Assembly: GCA_024280155.1 (NCBI GenBank)
Contig: JAJRQQ010000042.1
Location: 1-32,220, forward strand
Direction of reading: 5' to 3'
Length of the DNA stretch: 32,220 nt
From: Bacteroidota bacterium
Lineage (GTDB): Bacteria; Bacteroidota; Bacteroidia; Flavobacteriales_D; Crocinitomicaceae
Shown here one piece after another: positions 14,682 to 22,819 of this stretch (positions are counted from its first letter, which is position 1; every line of letters starts with the position of its first letter). The position numbers and the translations under genes are program-made. The notes under the pieces are model-generated. The model had not been told where the DNA came from. It did not search any database and saw nothing but the letters and a program-made list of their open reading frames with translations.

Positions 14682-15062
14682 ATGAAAATAAAAACCATTT
14701 ACCTCAAGCCTGACTCATTATTCTCTAATCACATCAGTGAATGGGCTTCTAGTCTTGGCATCAACACTGTTGAACACGAATTCAAAAGCGGGGATCAAGA
14801 AGCTGATGGACTTTTACTGATTAATGAAAATCAAGACATTGAAAAAGAAATCAATGTAATCCATTCATTCTTTGATGAGAAGCATTTACCTTCTCAAAAA
14901 ATTGACATCAATGGAACCTTGCAAGTTGCAATGTCTAATATTGACTTATGGTTGAAGAACTTTAAATGTAAAGAAATCTTCATTGTTGGTTCTGATAATT
15001 TAGTGAAGAATGACAACCTTAATCGATTTTTAAATCGGGTAAATGAAAAATTTGCCTCATAA
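14682..15062 (+). CDS. Hypothetical cytoplasmic protein
   Basis: A 126-residue protein that I do not recognise. No signal peptide or membrane segment. The sequence alternates short beta strands (IKTIYLKP, GLLLINEN, EIFIVGSD) with helices and a conserved-looking stretch NGTLQVAMSNIDLWLKNF in the middle; this could be a small alpha/beta fold. One Cys (FKCKEIF). It has its own -7 box (14645-14652) after arsC and is followed by the promoter of the DUF6089 gene, so it is probably monocistronic. Codon use and length support a real gene. Confidence 0.65.
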   Translation: MKIKTIYLKPDSLFSNHISEWASSLGINTVEHEFKSGDQEADGLLLINENQDIEKEINVIHSFFDEKHLPSQKIDINGTLQVAMSNIDLWLKNFKCKEIFIVGSDNLVKNDNLNRFLNRVNEKFAS

Positions 15063-15110
15063 TTCATCTACGATTATCTCTTTTTCTTCTTTACAATACA
15101 ATTTTCTTCA

Positions 15111-15118
15111 TAAATTTG
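15111..15118 (+). promoter_or_regulatory. -7 box TAAATTTG
   Basis: An exact TAnnTTTG match that lies inside the longer open frame upstream of the signal peptide, 20 bases before ATG 15139. It supports starting the DUF6089 gene at 15136/15139. Confidence 0.55.
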
Positions 15119-15138
15119 CGTTCTTGCAAAACAAAATG

Positions 15139-15948
15139 ATGAAGTCACTTTTTATTTTACTGTTATTGATTAGTTTTCATACGAAAGCTCAATTCCACAC
15201 CAGCTTATCTCGTTCTGAAATTGGTGTAATGATAGGTGGAACTTCTTATATTGGTGACTTAAATCAATTTACTCCATACAGAAATGTACATCTTGCTGGC
15301 GGTTTAATTTACCGATACAATATTCATTCTCGACTAAGTTTTAGAGCCAATTTACTTTATGGGAAATTAAGTGGAGACGATGCAAAAGCAAAAGAATCTG
15401 TCCTTCGAAATCGAAACTTAAATTTTCACTCTACAATATTTGAACTTGGTGCAGGGTTAGAGTTTAATTACTTCCCTTTTCAACTTGGGCACAAACGTTA
15501 TCGAGGTACAGCCTATTTATTGGCTGAAATTGCTGTCTTCAGAATGAATCCGAAAACAAATTACAACGGAAGTGAAATTGAACTTCAACCTCTCGGAACA
15601 GAAGGGCAAGGAACATCACTCAATTCTAAGAAACCTTATAAACTCACTCAAATATCCATTCCAATTGGAGTGGGCGTGAAATTATCCCTCGGAAAAAGAG
15701 TCGGAATTAATTTTGAAATTGGAATTCGTAAAACTTTCACTGATTACATTGACGATGTTAAATCGGGTGATTACATCGACCCAGCTCTTCTTGCCGCAGA
15801 AACAAGTCCAACAACTGTTGCTCTATCTAATCGTTCTGGTTCTTTATACGGTCAACGAGGAAACCCATCCAATAAAGATTGGTACTTGTTTGGAGGAATG
15901 ATGATTACTTTTCAATTGGGCAGACCTACAGTTTGTTATAATCAATAA
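15139..15948 (+). CDS. DUF6089-type outer-membrane beta-barrel protein
   Basis: A 269-residue exported protein. The start at 15139 (or the adjacent ATG 15136) gives signal peptide MKSLFILLLLISFHTKAQ; the open frame upstream is not conserved in character and contains the promoter. The mature part starts SRSEIGVMIGGTSYIGDLNQ and shows alternating amphipathic strands (HLAGGLIYRYNIH, SFRANLLYGKL, FELGAGLEFNYF, ISIPIGVGVKLSL), typical of the Bacteroidota DUF6089 porin-like family. In relatives it is encoded near nadK, a CBS protein, uppS and bamA; here nadK and the CBS gene are 3-4 kb away. Function is unknown. It is convergent with the Dus gene and the two reading frames overlap by 7 bases. Confidence 0.78.
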   Translation: MKSLFILLLLISFHTKAQFHTSLSRSEIGVMIGGTSYIGDLNQFTPYRNVHLAGGLIYRYNIHSRLSFRANLLYGKLSGDDAKAKESVLRNRNLNFHSTIFELGAGLEFNYFPFQLGHKRYRGTAYLLAEIAVFRMNPKTNYNGSEIELQPLGTEGQGTSLNSKKPYKLTQISIPIGVGVKLSLGKRVGINFEIGIRKTFTDYIDDVKSGDYIDPALLAAETSPTTVALSNRSGSLYGQRGNPSNKDWYLFGGMMITFQLGRPTVCYNQ

Positions 15949-16886
15949 TCAAAAACATCATCCATTACTCTGTCGTAAGCACTCACGGATTTTGCTTTTT
16001 TGACCTTCTTTAACACTTTTCTTCCATCCTCAAGCGATTGTGAAAAATATTCCCAATAAGACAGCATTTTCATTAATAAATGCTTTTCTCCTGAAAGATG
16101 TTGCTCAAATTCTGCAAACAAAGTGTCGTGGAGCTTTCTAAAAATTTCCATTCTATCTTCAGGATATTCTTCTGTATCCTCTTTAATCATTTGTGCTAAA
16201 AATGGGTCAGCGATTATTCCTCGTCCAATCATCCAATGGTCAATTGTTGGAAAACGCTCCACCATCTCTCGATAACGTTTCACCGTTGTAATATCCCCAT
16301 TGTAATAAATCTTCTGATTGGTTCGATTTAAACATTCTTGAAAAGCATCTAAGTCAACACCTCCTTTGTACAACTGTTTCCCAATTCGAGCATGAATGGC
16401 AATATTTTTAATGGGGTATTTTTCCAATACAGGTAAAGTTTTCCAAATTTCCTCACTGTTTTCATGTCCCATTCTCATTTTCATAGAAACAATGATATCG
16501 GACTCATTGTGAACTCGATTTAAAATGTCATCAATTCTCTCTGCATCTTGAATCAGCCCTGCTCCCATTCCTCGATTGGTTACCATAGGATAAGGACAGC
16601 CAAGATTCCAATTCAATTCATTGTACCCTAAATCTTGTACATATTTCGCGACAAATAGAAACTCATCTGCATCGTTGGTCATGATTTGAGGAATAACTTC
16701 TAATCCTACATTATTCTTCGGTAATAAATCTCGTTCATAAGCAGGTTTGACAACCATTTTGCCATTCAACCGAATATAAGGAGAATAAAAAGTGTCTATT
16801 CCTCCGAAATATTGATGAAAAGCATTTCGAAATCGAAAATCGGTAAAACCTTGTAACGGAGAAGAAAGAAGAACGGTGTTTTTCAT
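15942..16886 (-). CDS. tRNA-dihydrouridine synthase family protein
   Basis: A 314-residue FMN-dependent TIM-barrel enzyme that reduces uridine to dihydrouridine in tRNA. Visible motifs: N-terminal SPLQGFTD (FMN loop), NWNLGCPYPMVTNRGMGAGL with the catalytic Cys at about 97, MKMRMGHE, IHARIGKQLYKG (phosphate/RNA contact), and DHWMIGRGIIADPF at the end of the barrel. The ATG at 16886 is chosen; the upstream TTG at 16895 lies inside the terminator hairpin of the preceding gene. Which uridine it modifies is not clear. It ends with TGA overlapping the convergent DUF6089 gene. Confidence 0.88.
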   Translation of the reverse strand: MKNTVLLSSPLQGFTDFRFRNAFHQYFGGIDTFYSPYIRLNGKMVVKPAYERDLLPKNNVGLEVIPQIMTNDADEFLFVAKYVQDLGYNELNWNLGCPYPMVTNRGMGAGLIQDAERIDDILNRVHNESDIIVSMKMRMGHENSEEIWKTLPVLEKYPIKNIAIHARIGKQLYKGGVDLDAFQECLNRTNQKIYYNGDITTVKRYREMVERFPTIDHWMIGRGIIADPFLAQMIKEDTEEYPEDRMEIFRKLHDTLFAEFEQHLSGEKHLLMKMLSYWEYFSQSLEDGRKVLKKVKKAKSVSAYDRVMDDVFDY

Positions 16887-16894
16887 ATAAAACA

Positions 16895-16922
16895 AAACCC
16901 ATCTACTTTCGTAAATGGGTTT
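16895..16922 (-). terminator. Rho-independent terminator after isomerase gene
   Basis: AAACCCAT (16895-16902) pairs with ATGGGTTT (16915-16922), with an inner TAC/GTA pairing. On the minus strand the stem is followed by a T-rich tract, so it ends the isomerase transcript just before the Dus start. Confidence 0.7.
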
Positions 16923-16938
16923 ATATTAAAATTAATGC

Positions 16939-18065
16939 TTAATGTTGATGACCATCACCTTCTGTGTGAACATGAGGTTTTGGCAATTTTAAATCAATCA
17001 TTTCAATATCAAATACTAAATCAGAATAAGGAGGTATTGCCCCCGGTCGTCCTTGCGCACCATAAGCAGCGTAATAAGGAATGATTAATTTTCCTTTCCC
17101 ACCTTTTCCAAACATTGCTAGACCTTCTTCAAAACCAGGAATCATTCGTTGTTCTATATACTTAAAGGTCATTGGTTGATTTCTATCGTACGAAGAATCA
17201 AATTATTTCCTGTTTTTCGGAAAGTACCTTTATAATGAACGGTCATCTCAGTGCCAGAAGAACCTTTAGCACCTTCTCCTTCATTCTCTATGATGTAAAC
17301 CAGACCAGAAGTAGATTGTTTTGCATTCGGAAAATCTTTTAAAATTTCTTGGTACATATATGTTTTATACTCCTCTTGAGACATTGCAGCAATTTTTTCA
17401 TAGGCCTCTTTTTGAGCAATTTCAATTCCTTTCAAAGAATCATAAACGGCTGCAAATTCTTCAGTCGCATCCCATTTCTTTGCTGTTCTGCCTTTACGAA
17501 TAATTTCTAACTCAATAATTGAATCCCCTTGAACAATAGAATTCACAACATCCAATCCTGAAATAACATGACCAAAAACAGTATGTTTACCATTCAACCA
17601 AGGTGTATCTTTATGGGTAATAAAAAATTGACTCCCGTTTGTGTTCGGACCAGAATTCGCCATAGAAAGAATCCCAGGGCCAGAATGAACGAGAGAAGTG
17701 TCTATTTCATCATAAAAACGATGAGTTGGCCCACCCGAACCATTTCCTTCAGGGTCTCCACCTTGAATCATGAAATCATTAATCACCCGATGAAAAACTA
17801 ATCCATCGTAAAAAGATTCTGTGTATTTAATTGAATCTTCTACAGTAAAATCACCTTCCGCTAAACCGACAAAGTTGGCAACAGTCATTGGTGCTTTTTC
17901 ATATTCCAATTGAATAATGAAATCACCCTTATTGGTTATAAATTTAGCGTAAATGCCTTTTTCTAATTTAACTTTCTTCGGTTTATCTTTCTTTTTTGCT
18001 GGAGAATTAGCAAAACTCGTTGCAACAAGTGCGAACGAAAAAAGGAGCATAAATATTTTTGTCAT
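16939..18065 (-). pseudogene. Cyclophilin-FKBP fusion peptidyl-prolyl isomerase, frameshifted
   Basis: ATG 18065 opens an exported protein (signal peptide MTKIFMLLFSFALVATSFA) with a full cyclophilin domain (FHRVINDFMIQGGDP, MANSGPNTNGSQFF, WLNGKHTVFGHV; about 35-190), a helical linker (about 195-255), and an FKBP domain from SGLVYIIENEGEGAKG. The frame goes wrong after VHYKGTFRKTGNN and stops at 17169. A -1 step at about 17209-17211 yields FDSSYDRNQPMTFKY and the rest of the FKBP domain (MIPGFEEGL, GKGKLIIPYYAAYG, IPPYSDLVFDIEM) to a His-rich end. So one base is missing relative to the intact gene of ~375 residues. The FKBP tail alone (ATG 17172) is not a functional unit. The site is not a canonical slippery heptamer. 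Real decay or sequencing error are both possible; the cyclophilin half could still work. Confidence 0.82.
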
Positions 18066-18084
18066 TTTTTTATTTTTTAAGATT

Positions 18085-18092
18085 CAAATGTA
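18085..18092 (-). promoter_or_regulatory. -7 box TACATTTG, isomerase gene
   Basis: An exact TAnnTTTG match on the minus strand, 19 bases before the ATG at 18065. Confidence 0.55.
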
Positions 18093-18135
18093 TTGATTAT
18101 TTGTCATTTATCGAGGACAAACTTCGTACCGTTTG

Positions 18136-19014
18136 TTAATTTCTGTTATCAACACCCCAAGACATCTTATTTCGAATGGTGTCCAAGAAGTTATTTTCTT
18201 CAAATTTGATTACGTTAATCATAAAATCCGCTTTGTGAATCGTCACTTCTTCATTTTGTTTAATACTCATTGACTTTCCATCTAAACTTATGAGATAAGT
18301 TCGATTTCTTCCTTCAATGGATAATTTTATTGGCATGTGGTCAGGAACAACCATCGGACGAACGTTTAAATTATGCGGTGCGATTGGTGTAAGAATATGA
18401 ACTTGACAACCTGGAGTTACAATTGGTCCACCGCAACTTAAATTGTACGCCGTAGAACCAGAAGGAGTTGAAACAATTAAACCATCTGCCCAGTATGAAT
18501 TCAGGTATTTCCCACCAAGCGAAGCATGTACGGTAATCATAGAGGCAGTATCTTTCTTTTGCAAAGTAACTTCGTTAAAAGCAAAATTCTCAACTCCAAA
18601 AATAGATTCACTCGTCTCTACTCGAAACAATGAGCGCTCTTGAATTTCATATTCTTTTGCCTTCACATAAACCAATGCTTGACGGATATTTTCTTTTGCA
18701 ATGTTTGCTAAGAAGCCCAATCTCCCTGTGTTTATTCCTAAAATAGGTACACCAGAATCACGTACAAATTTTACATTCTGAATAAAGGTTCCATCACCAC
18801 CGATACTTAAACTCAAATCAATTCCATTTTTAAAGTCGGAAGAAGAAGAAAACGTATCGCAATCCACTTTACACACTTTCTTTTTAACTAACTTTTCCTT
18901 TAAATCGGCATGGATAATTGGCGACCAATTAAAATCTTCTAGAATAGAAAATAATTCATCATAGTATTTAAGATTTTCTTTGGTAATTTTTCGCCCAAAA
19001 ATAGCAACTCTCAT
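18136..19014 (-). CDS. nadK: NAD kinase
   Basis: A 292-residue enzyme that phosphorylates NAD to NADP. It has the GGDGTF motif (72-77), the FAFNEVTLQK segment with the conserved NE pair, the glycine-rich PSGSTAYNLSCGGPIV and the HNLNVRPMV region, all standard for the family. Four bases separate its ATG (19014) from the stop of a 43-residue ORF, which itself follows the CBS gene, so CBS-small ORF-nadK is probably one operon. Length is normal. Confidence 0.95.
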   Translation of the reverse strand: MRVAIFGRKITKENLKYYDELFSILEDFNWSPIIHADLKEKLVKKKVCKVDCDTFSSSSDFKNGIDLSLSIGGDGTFIQNVKFVRDSGVPILGINTGRLGFLANIAKENIRQALVYVKAKEYEIQERSLFRVETSESIFGVENFAFNEVTLQKKDTASMITVHASLGGKYLNSYWADGLIVSTPSGSTAYNLSCGGPIVTPGCQVHILTPIAPHNLNVRPMVVPDHMPIKLSIEGRNRTYLISLDGKSMSIKQNEEVTIHKADFMINVIKFEENNFLDTIRNKMSWGVDNRN

Positions 19015-19018
19015 ATTC

Positions 19019-19150
19019 TTACAAATTCAAATAATTCATCAAAGCATCGTAGCGAAATTTTAAATCATCATCGTGACTGCTTTTTTGAAATGATGCTTTA
19101 ATGATATAATCATATCTTTCAAAGGTACGAAGAATTCTTCCGAGTTCCAT
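19019..19150 (-). CDS. Small ORF of 43 residues between CBS gene and nadK
   Basis: ATG at 19150, TAA at 19019-19021, 43 codons: it begins MELGRILRTFERYDYIIKAS and ends DALMNYLNL. It fills the gap between two co-directional genes, starting 21 bases after the CBS stop and ending 4 bases before the nadK ATG. That tight packing, plus the amphipathic helical composition rich in Asp, Arg, Tyr and Leu, suggests a translated small protein rather than chance. No family is recognised. It might instead be a translational-coupling leader for nadK. Confidence 0.45.
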   Translation of the reverse strand: MELGRILRTFERYDYIIKASFQKSSHDDDLKFRYDALMNYLNL

Positions 19151-19171
19151 TTTATTAATCTTTAATGTCAC

Positions 19172-19681
19172 TTAAATATTGGTGGAATCTGGAGAAGACA
19201 TGATGAAAGAACTTAAAATTTTTGCGTCATTACTCTCAACAATTTGTGCAATTTGCGCCAAAGAATAATCAATTTTTGCCATTTCCAAAACAATAATTCC
19301 CCCATGTTCTCGAATACTTCCTGTCTTTGCAAAAAGCTCCATCAATTGTTGAGCAGTTATGCAACCTATAAAATCTTCGTTTTCTCCAAGAACAGGAATC
19401 AATGTTAATTTTAATTCTGATAATCGAGATAAAACTTGATAAATATGATCTTTCGAGAGAACATAAGGACGTGGGAGATGTTGAAAGAGTTCATCTAAAT
19501 TTTTGTCCAATTCCATCTGATCCAACAAATCACTTTCAGAAACCAATCCGACAAAATTTCCGTTCTTCAATACCGGCAAATGAGACACTTTGAACTCATC
19601 CATCCAATTCAGCGCTTTCTCAGCAGAGTCTGAATGCTTTAAAGGCGGTATTTCATTATTTATTAATTCTAATGCTATCAT
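19172..19681 (-). CDS. CBS-domain protein
   Basis: A protein of 169 residues from ATG 19681; the upstream codons in the frame overlap the promoter region. Two CBS motifs are visible: first half with SDSAEKALNWMDEFKVSHLPVL-type pattern ending GLVSESDLLD, second half with KDHIYQVLSRLSELKLTLIPVL and FIGCITAQQLMELF. CBS pairs bind adenosyl ligands (AMP, ATP, SAM). The C-terminal ~35 residues (GGIIVLEMAKIDYSLAQIAQ) look like the start of an ACT-like strand-helix, but this is tentative. It is located upstream of nadK, as in other Flavobacteriales, and may sense nucleotide status. Divergent from pdxJ. Confidence 0.82.
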   Translation of the reverse strand: MIALELINNEIPPLKHSDSAEKALNWMDEFKVSHLPVLKNGNFVGLVSESDLLDQMELDKNLDELFQHLPRPYVLSKDHIYQVLSRLSELKLTLIPVLGENEDFIGCITAQQLMELFAKTGSIREHGGIIVLEMAKIDYSLAQIAQIVESNDAKILSSFIMSSPDSTNI

Positions 19682-19783
19682 ATCTAGTGCGAAAATAGTT
19701 ATATTAAGCTTTATTCTAACCAATATTCAAGGAAAATCATCTCAATTAACCCTTTCTATTAGAAGTAATCGGTTTAAACTTCT

Positions 19784-19791
19784 TATTTTTG
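19784..19791 (+). promoter_or_regulatory. -7 box TATTTTTG, pdxJ
   Basis: An exact TAnnTTTG match 24 bases before the pdxJ ATG at 19816, inside the 134-base divergent region shared with the CBS gene. Confidence 0.5.
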
Positions 19792-19815
19792 TACAAGACA
19801 AAAACTGTACCTGAT

Positions 19816-20529
19816 ATGACTTTTTTAAGTGTAAATGTTAATAAAATCGCGACTTTGCGTAATGCGAGAGGCGAAGATACTCCCAACGTTGTACAAGTTG
19901 CATTGGATTGCGAACGTTTTGGTGCTGACGGAATTACTGTTCACCCAAGACCAGATGAGCGACACATTACACGACAAGATGTCTATGATTTAGCAGAAGT
20001 TGTTACCACAGAATTCAACATTGAAGGATATCCCAATCAACGATTTTTAGACTTGGTCTCTGAGGTAAAACCTGCTCAAGCCACTTTAGTTCCTGACCCT
20101 CCAGGAGTTTTAACATCCAATGCAGGTTGGGACACAAAAGAGAATCAACCTTTTTTAAAAGAAATTGCTGATGATTTACGTAGTAAAAATATTCGTTCTT
20201 CTATTTTCGTGGATACTAATTTAGAGAATATTGAATATGCCGCAAAATGTGGAGTGGATAGAATCGAATTGTACACAGGACATTTTGCCAAAGATTTCAA
20301 AACGAATACGGAAGAATCTATTAAAGAATACATTGCTGCAGCAAAATTAGCGAATGAATTAGGTCTTGGAATTAACGCCGGTCATGATTTAGATTTAAAC
20401 AATTTAAAATTCTTCAAACAGAACATCGAAGGATTGCTTGAAGTTTCTATCGGGCATGCACTCATTTCTGATGCACTTTATTTTGTATTGGAGAATACCA
20501 TTCAAATGTATAAACGATTATTGGTATAG
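19816..20529 (+). CDS. pdxJ: Pyridoxine 5'-phosphate synthase
   Basis: A 237-residue TIM-barrel enzyme that condenses 1-deoxy-xylulose 5-phosphate with 3-amino-2-oxopropyl phosphate to make pyridoxine 5'-phosphate (DXP-dependent vitamin B6 route). Signature stretches: LSVNVNKIATLRNARGED at the N-terminus, DGITVHPRPDERHI, ATLVPDPPG, DRIELYTGHFA, and GINAGHDLDLNNL plus VSIGHALISDAL near the end. The ATG at 19816 matches the family start; codons further upstream are part of the promoter. Monocistronic. Confidence 0.95.
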   Translation: MTFLSVNVNKIATLRNARGEDTPNVVQVALDCERFGADGITVHPRPDERHITRQDVYDLAEVVTTEFNIEGYPNQRFLDLVSEVKPAQATLVPDPPGVLTSNAGWDTKENQPFLKEIADDLRSKNIRSSIFVDTNLENIEYAAKCGVDRIELYTGHFAKDFKTNTEESIKEYIAAAKLANELGLGINAGHDLDLNNLKFFKQNIEGLLEVSIGHALISDALYFVLENTIQMYKRLLV

Positions 20530-20568
20530 TATTTGACTATAGCTCTTTGAATTTAAAAACTCAGGGCT

Positions 20569-21351
20569 ATGAAAAAACAATTACTTACACTCAGCTTATT
20601 GATTTTTGCATTTGTTTCATTTGCAAATCAATCTTCACTCAGAATTATTTCTGAAAACAATACGCCTTTTTACATCTACTTAAATGGTGTTCAACAGAAT
20701 CAGCAACCAACCTTGGATTTCCAAATGAATGGTCTAATTTATCAATCATATTCTGTAAGAATTAAATTTACTTCGATGTTTTATAATTCAATCCATAAAA
20801 ACATTTCTCTCGTTGATCATTTTGGAAGAAAAGGAAGTGCAACATATAAAGTGATGGAGAAATACAATGGTAAAATGGATTTGAGTCTTTTACATTTTAA
20901 TGTCAATAATACTAACTCTCATCCTGTAGCGACTTGTGAAAATCAAAATGGTGCAAATAATTATTATTCCAACACAACAATCATTCAAAATGGAAATACC
21001 GTTGTCACTTCAACATCTGTCAACAATTCTAATTCTCCCAATGGAATTATGAATGGTTTTAATACTTGCTACGGAGTTCATCCTTCAAATTTTAATCGAA
21101 TAATCAACGCAATTGATGATGAAACATTCTCCGATGACCAATTACAATTAGCGAAACGAATCACTCGAAAAAATTGTTTGACTTCGAATCAAATAAAAGA
21201 AATTGCTGAAATATTTTCTTTCGAGGATACACGATTGAAATATTTAAAATTTGCTTACCAATACGCTCATGATAAAAACAATTATTGGGTGGTGAACGAA
21301 GCCTTAACATTCAGTTCAAGCAAGCGAGAATTAAATCAATTTATTCAATAA
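20569..21351 (+). CDS. Exported DUF4476 protein
   Basis: A 260-residue protein with a signal peptide (MKKQLLTLSLLIFAFVSFA). The first ~100 residues of the mature part include LRIISENNTPFYIYLNGVQQN, a pattern often seen ahead of DUF4476. The Asn/Ser/Thr-rich middle (NNYYSNTTIIQNGNTV, VNNSNSPNG) looks like a linker. The last ~90 residues match DUF4476: paired helices with the words CLTSNQIKEIAEIFSFEDTR and LKFAYQYAHDKNNY. Function is unknown. Its stop codon lies in the left arm of the palindrome at 21347-21392. Confidence 0.82.
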   Translation: MKKQLLTLSLLIFAFVSFANQSSLRIISENNTPFYIYLNGVQQNQQPTLDFQMNGLIYQSYSVRIKFTSMFYNSIHKNISLVDHFGRKGSATYKVMEKYNGKMDLSLLHFNVNNTNSHPVATCENQNGANNYYSNTTIIQNGNTVVTSTSVNNSNSPNGIMNGFNTCYGVHPSNFNRIINAIDDETFSDDQLQLAKRITRKNCLTSNQIKEIAEIFSFEDTRLKYLKFAYQYAHDKNNYWVVNEALTFSSSKRELNQFIQ

Positions 21352-21392
21352 TACAGTACGGGGCAGTCGCGACTGCCCCGTACTGTATTATT
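21347..21392. repeat. 46-bp perfect palindrome (GTCGCGAC core), copy C
   Basis: All 23 base pairs around the centre at 21369/21370 match. The core is GGGGCAGTCGCGACTGCCCC. The left arm includes the TAA of the DUF4476 gene (21349-21351). An imperfect copy of the outer right arm (GTACTGTATTATTAATTC at 21380-21397) recurs as GTAATGTATTACTAATTC at 21402-21419, where it holds the stop codon of the next gene. It sits between convergent genes. Confidence 0.9.
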
Positions 21393-21412
21393 AATTCGCC
21401 CGTAATGTATTA

Positions 21413-22795
21413 CTAATTCCCAAAATAAATAGTAAACAATGCTTCTGGTGTCCCCCACACCATTGGATCAGATGGATTTACAGCGCTACTACCGACAATT
21501 GCTTGGACATAATATGGAATATTGTTTGGAATCAATTCGTAATCTGCCGGATTAGGTGAAGAATGCGTATAACCCCAAGTATGTGTCAACTCATGAGAAA
21601 CAAGCGCTTCAGGATTGTGAGGTGCCCCTGGATTTCCTGGACCTAACATTCCAGCTTCAATTTTTAATTTTAAACCGACTTCTCCCCAAGCAAACCCTGA
21701 TGCCAAATTAGAGACAAAGAATGTGTATTGGAAATTTCCTGCTTGAATTGCATTATTTGCTACCGTTCTAAATTCTGCATAATTAGCAGGATAAGGAACT
21801 GCTGGTGGATTTCCTTGATATGCTGAATTCAATAATCCAATGTTCGCGTTAAAAGCTTGAATAAATTTCGGAGAATTCATCACAAAAGCAATACGACCAA
21901 ACATTTTCTTAAACAAAGTTTTATCATTGTCTCCCCAGTTGGTAATTAAATTATCATTGAATGATGCTGCGCTTGGGTCACTCGGAACGCCAAACATATT
22001 GTCCAACGAAGGCATGTGGTTGAAAATTCTATCTTGATCTGATAAAACAGCTTGAACATCTGCTGGGTGATTTGTAATTAAATAATTTGCATCTACAGCA
22101 TCTAAGCCCATCAAAATCAATTGATCTACATCTGACATTGACGCGACTGTAATTGTTACTTCATCCGCTAAACTATTCACCGAGCCGTCATTCACAATTA
22201 GTGAAATTATATAATCCCCATCAACATCTGGTGTAATCGTTGGATTTACAGTTGTTTGTCCTGTTAACGATGCTAAAGAACCTGCCGGTTGTGAGACAAT
22301 TGTCCAATTATATGTTAATGGATCCCCATTTGAATCATGACTCAAAGAACCATCTAACACAACTACATTTCCAGCGTGTGAAGTCTTGTCAGCACCTGCA
22401 TTTGCAATTGGAACAGCATTATTTGATGAACTTGTTGATGTGATCGTCACAGAGACTGGTAAACTTGACAAAGCACCATCACTTACCACTAAAGAAACAA
22501 CATAATCTCCTTCTAAATCTGCAACAAAAGTTGGATGCGATGAAGTTGCGTCTGAAAAAGATGCTACTGAACCAGCAGGAACAGAAGAAAATGTCCAGTT
22601 ATACGTTAGAGGCTGACTTTCAGCGTCAGAACTTTGTGAACCGTCTAATGTAACTGTTGTGCCTTGCAAAACACTTTTCGGATGACCTGCATTCGCAATT
22701 GGAGTAGTATTACTATGAATAACCGGTTCATTATTCTTTTTCTTACAAGAAAAAACAAGTGTAAATAATACCGTAAAAAATAAAATTCTTTTCAT
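21413..22795 (-). CDS. PKD-repeat lipoprotein with metzincin-type protease motif
   Basis: A lipoprotein of about 460 residues; the ATG at 22795 (two codons after an alternative ATG at 22801) gives signal peptide MKRILFFTVLFTLVFSC with the lipobox Cys. Two PKD-like beta-sandwich domains follow (about 30-125 and 130-220), each with an IANAG start, DGS-S-D and PLTYNWT words and a DG(D)Y-SL-V-DG end. The C-terminal half contains HELTHTWGYTH (403-413 counted from 22801), which fits the metzincin zinc site HExxHxxGxxH, and a later methionine (SDPMVWG, 447) that could form the Met-turn. Inference: a surface or periplasmic zinc protease tethered by lipid, with PKD spacers. Substrate unknown. No T9SS signal. 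Confidence 0.78.
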   Translation of the reverse strand: MKRILFFTVLFTLVFSCKKKNNEPVIHSNTTPIANAGHPKSVLQGTTVTLDGSQSSDAESQPLTYNWTFSSVPAGSVASFSDATSSHPTFVADLEGDYVVSLVVSDGALSSLPVSVTITSTSSSNNAVPIANAGADKTSHAGNVVVLDGSLSHDSNGDPLTYNWTIVSQPAGSLASLTGQTTVNPTITPDVDGDYIISLIVNDGSVNSLADEVTITVASMSDVDQLILMGLDAVDANYLITNHPADVQAVLSDQDRIFNHMPSLDNMFGVPSDPSAASFNDNLITNWGDNDKTLFKKMFGRIAFVMNSPKFIQAFNANIGLLNSAYQGNPPAVPYPANYAEFRTVANNAIQAGNFQYTFFVSNLASGFAWGEVGLKLKIEAGMLGPGNPGAPHNPEALVSHELTHTWGYTHSSPNPADYELIPNNIPYYVQAIVGSSAVNPSDPMVWGTPEALFTIYFGN

Positions 22796-22819
22796 ATACA
22801 TCTTTTTAGAATTACAAAA

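Noticed and set aside
15043-15138. Longer N-terminus for the DUF6089 protein starting at 15043
   Set aside because: It overlaps the preceding gene and contains the -7 box; the signal peptide begins at 15139.
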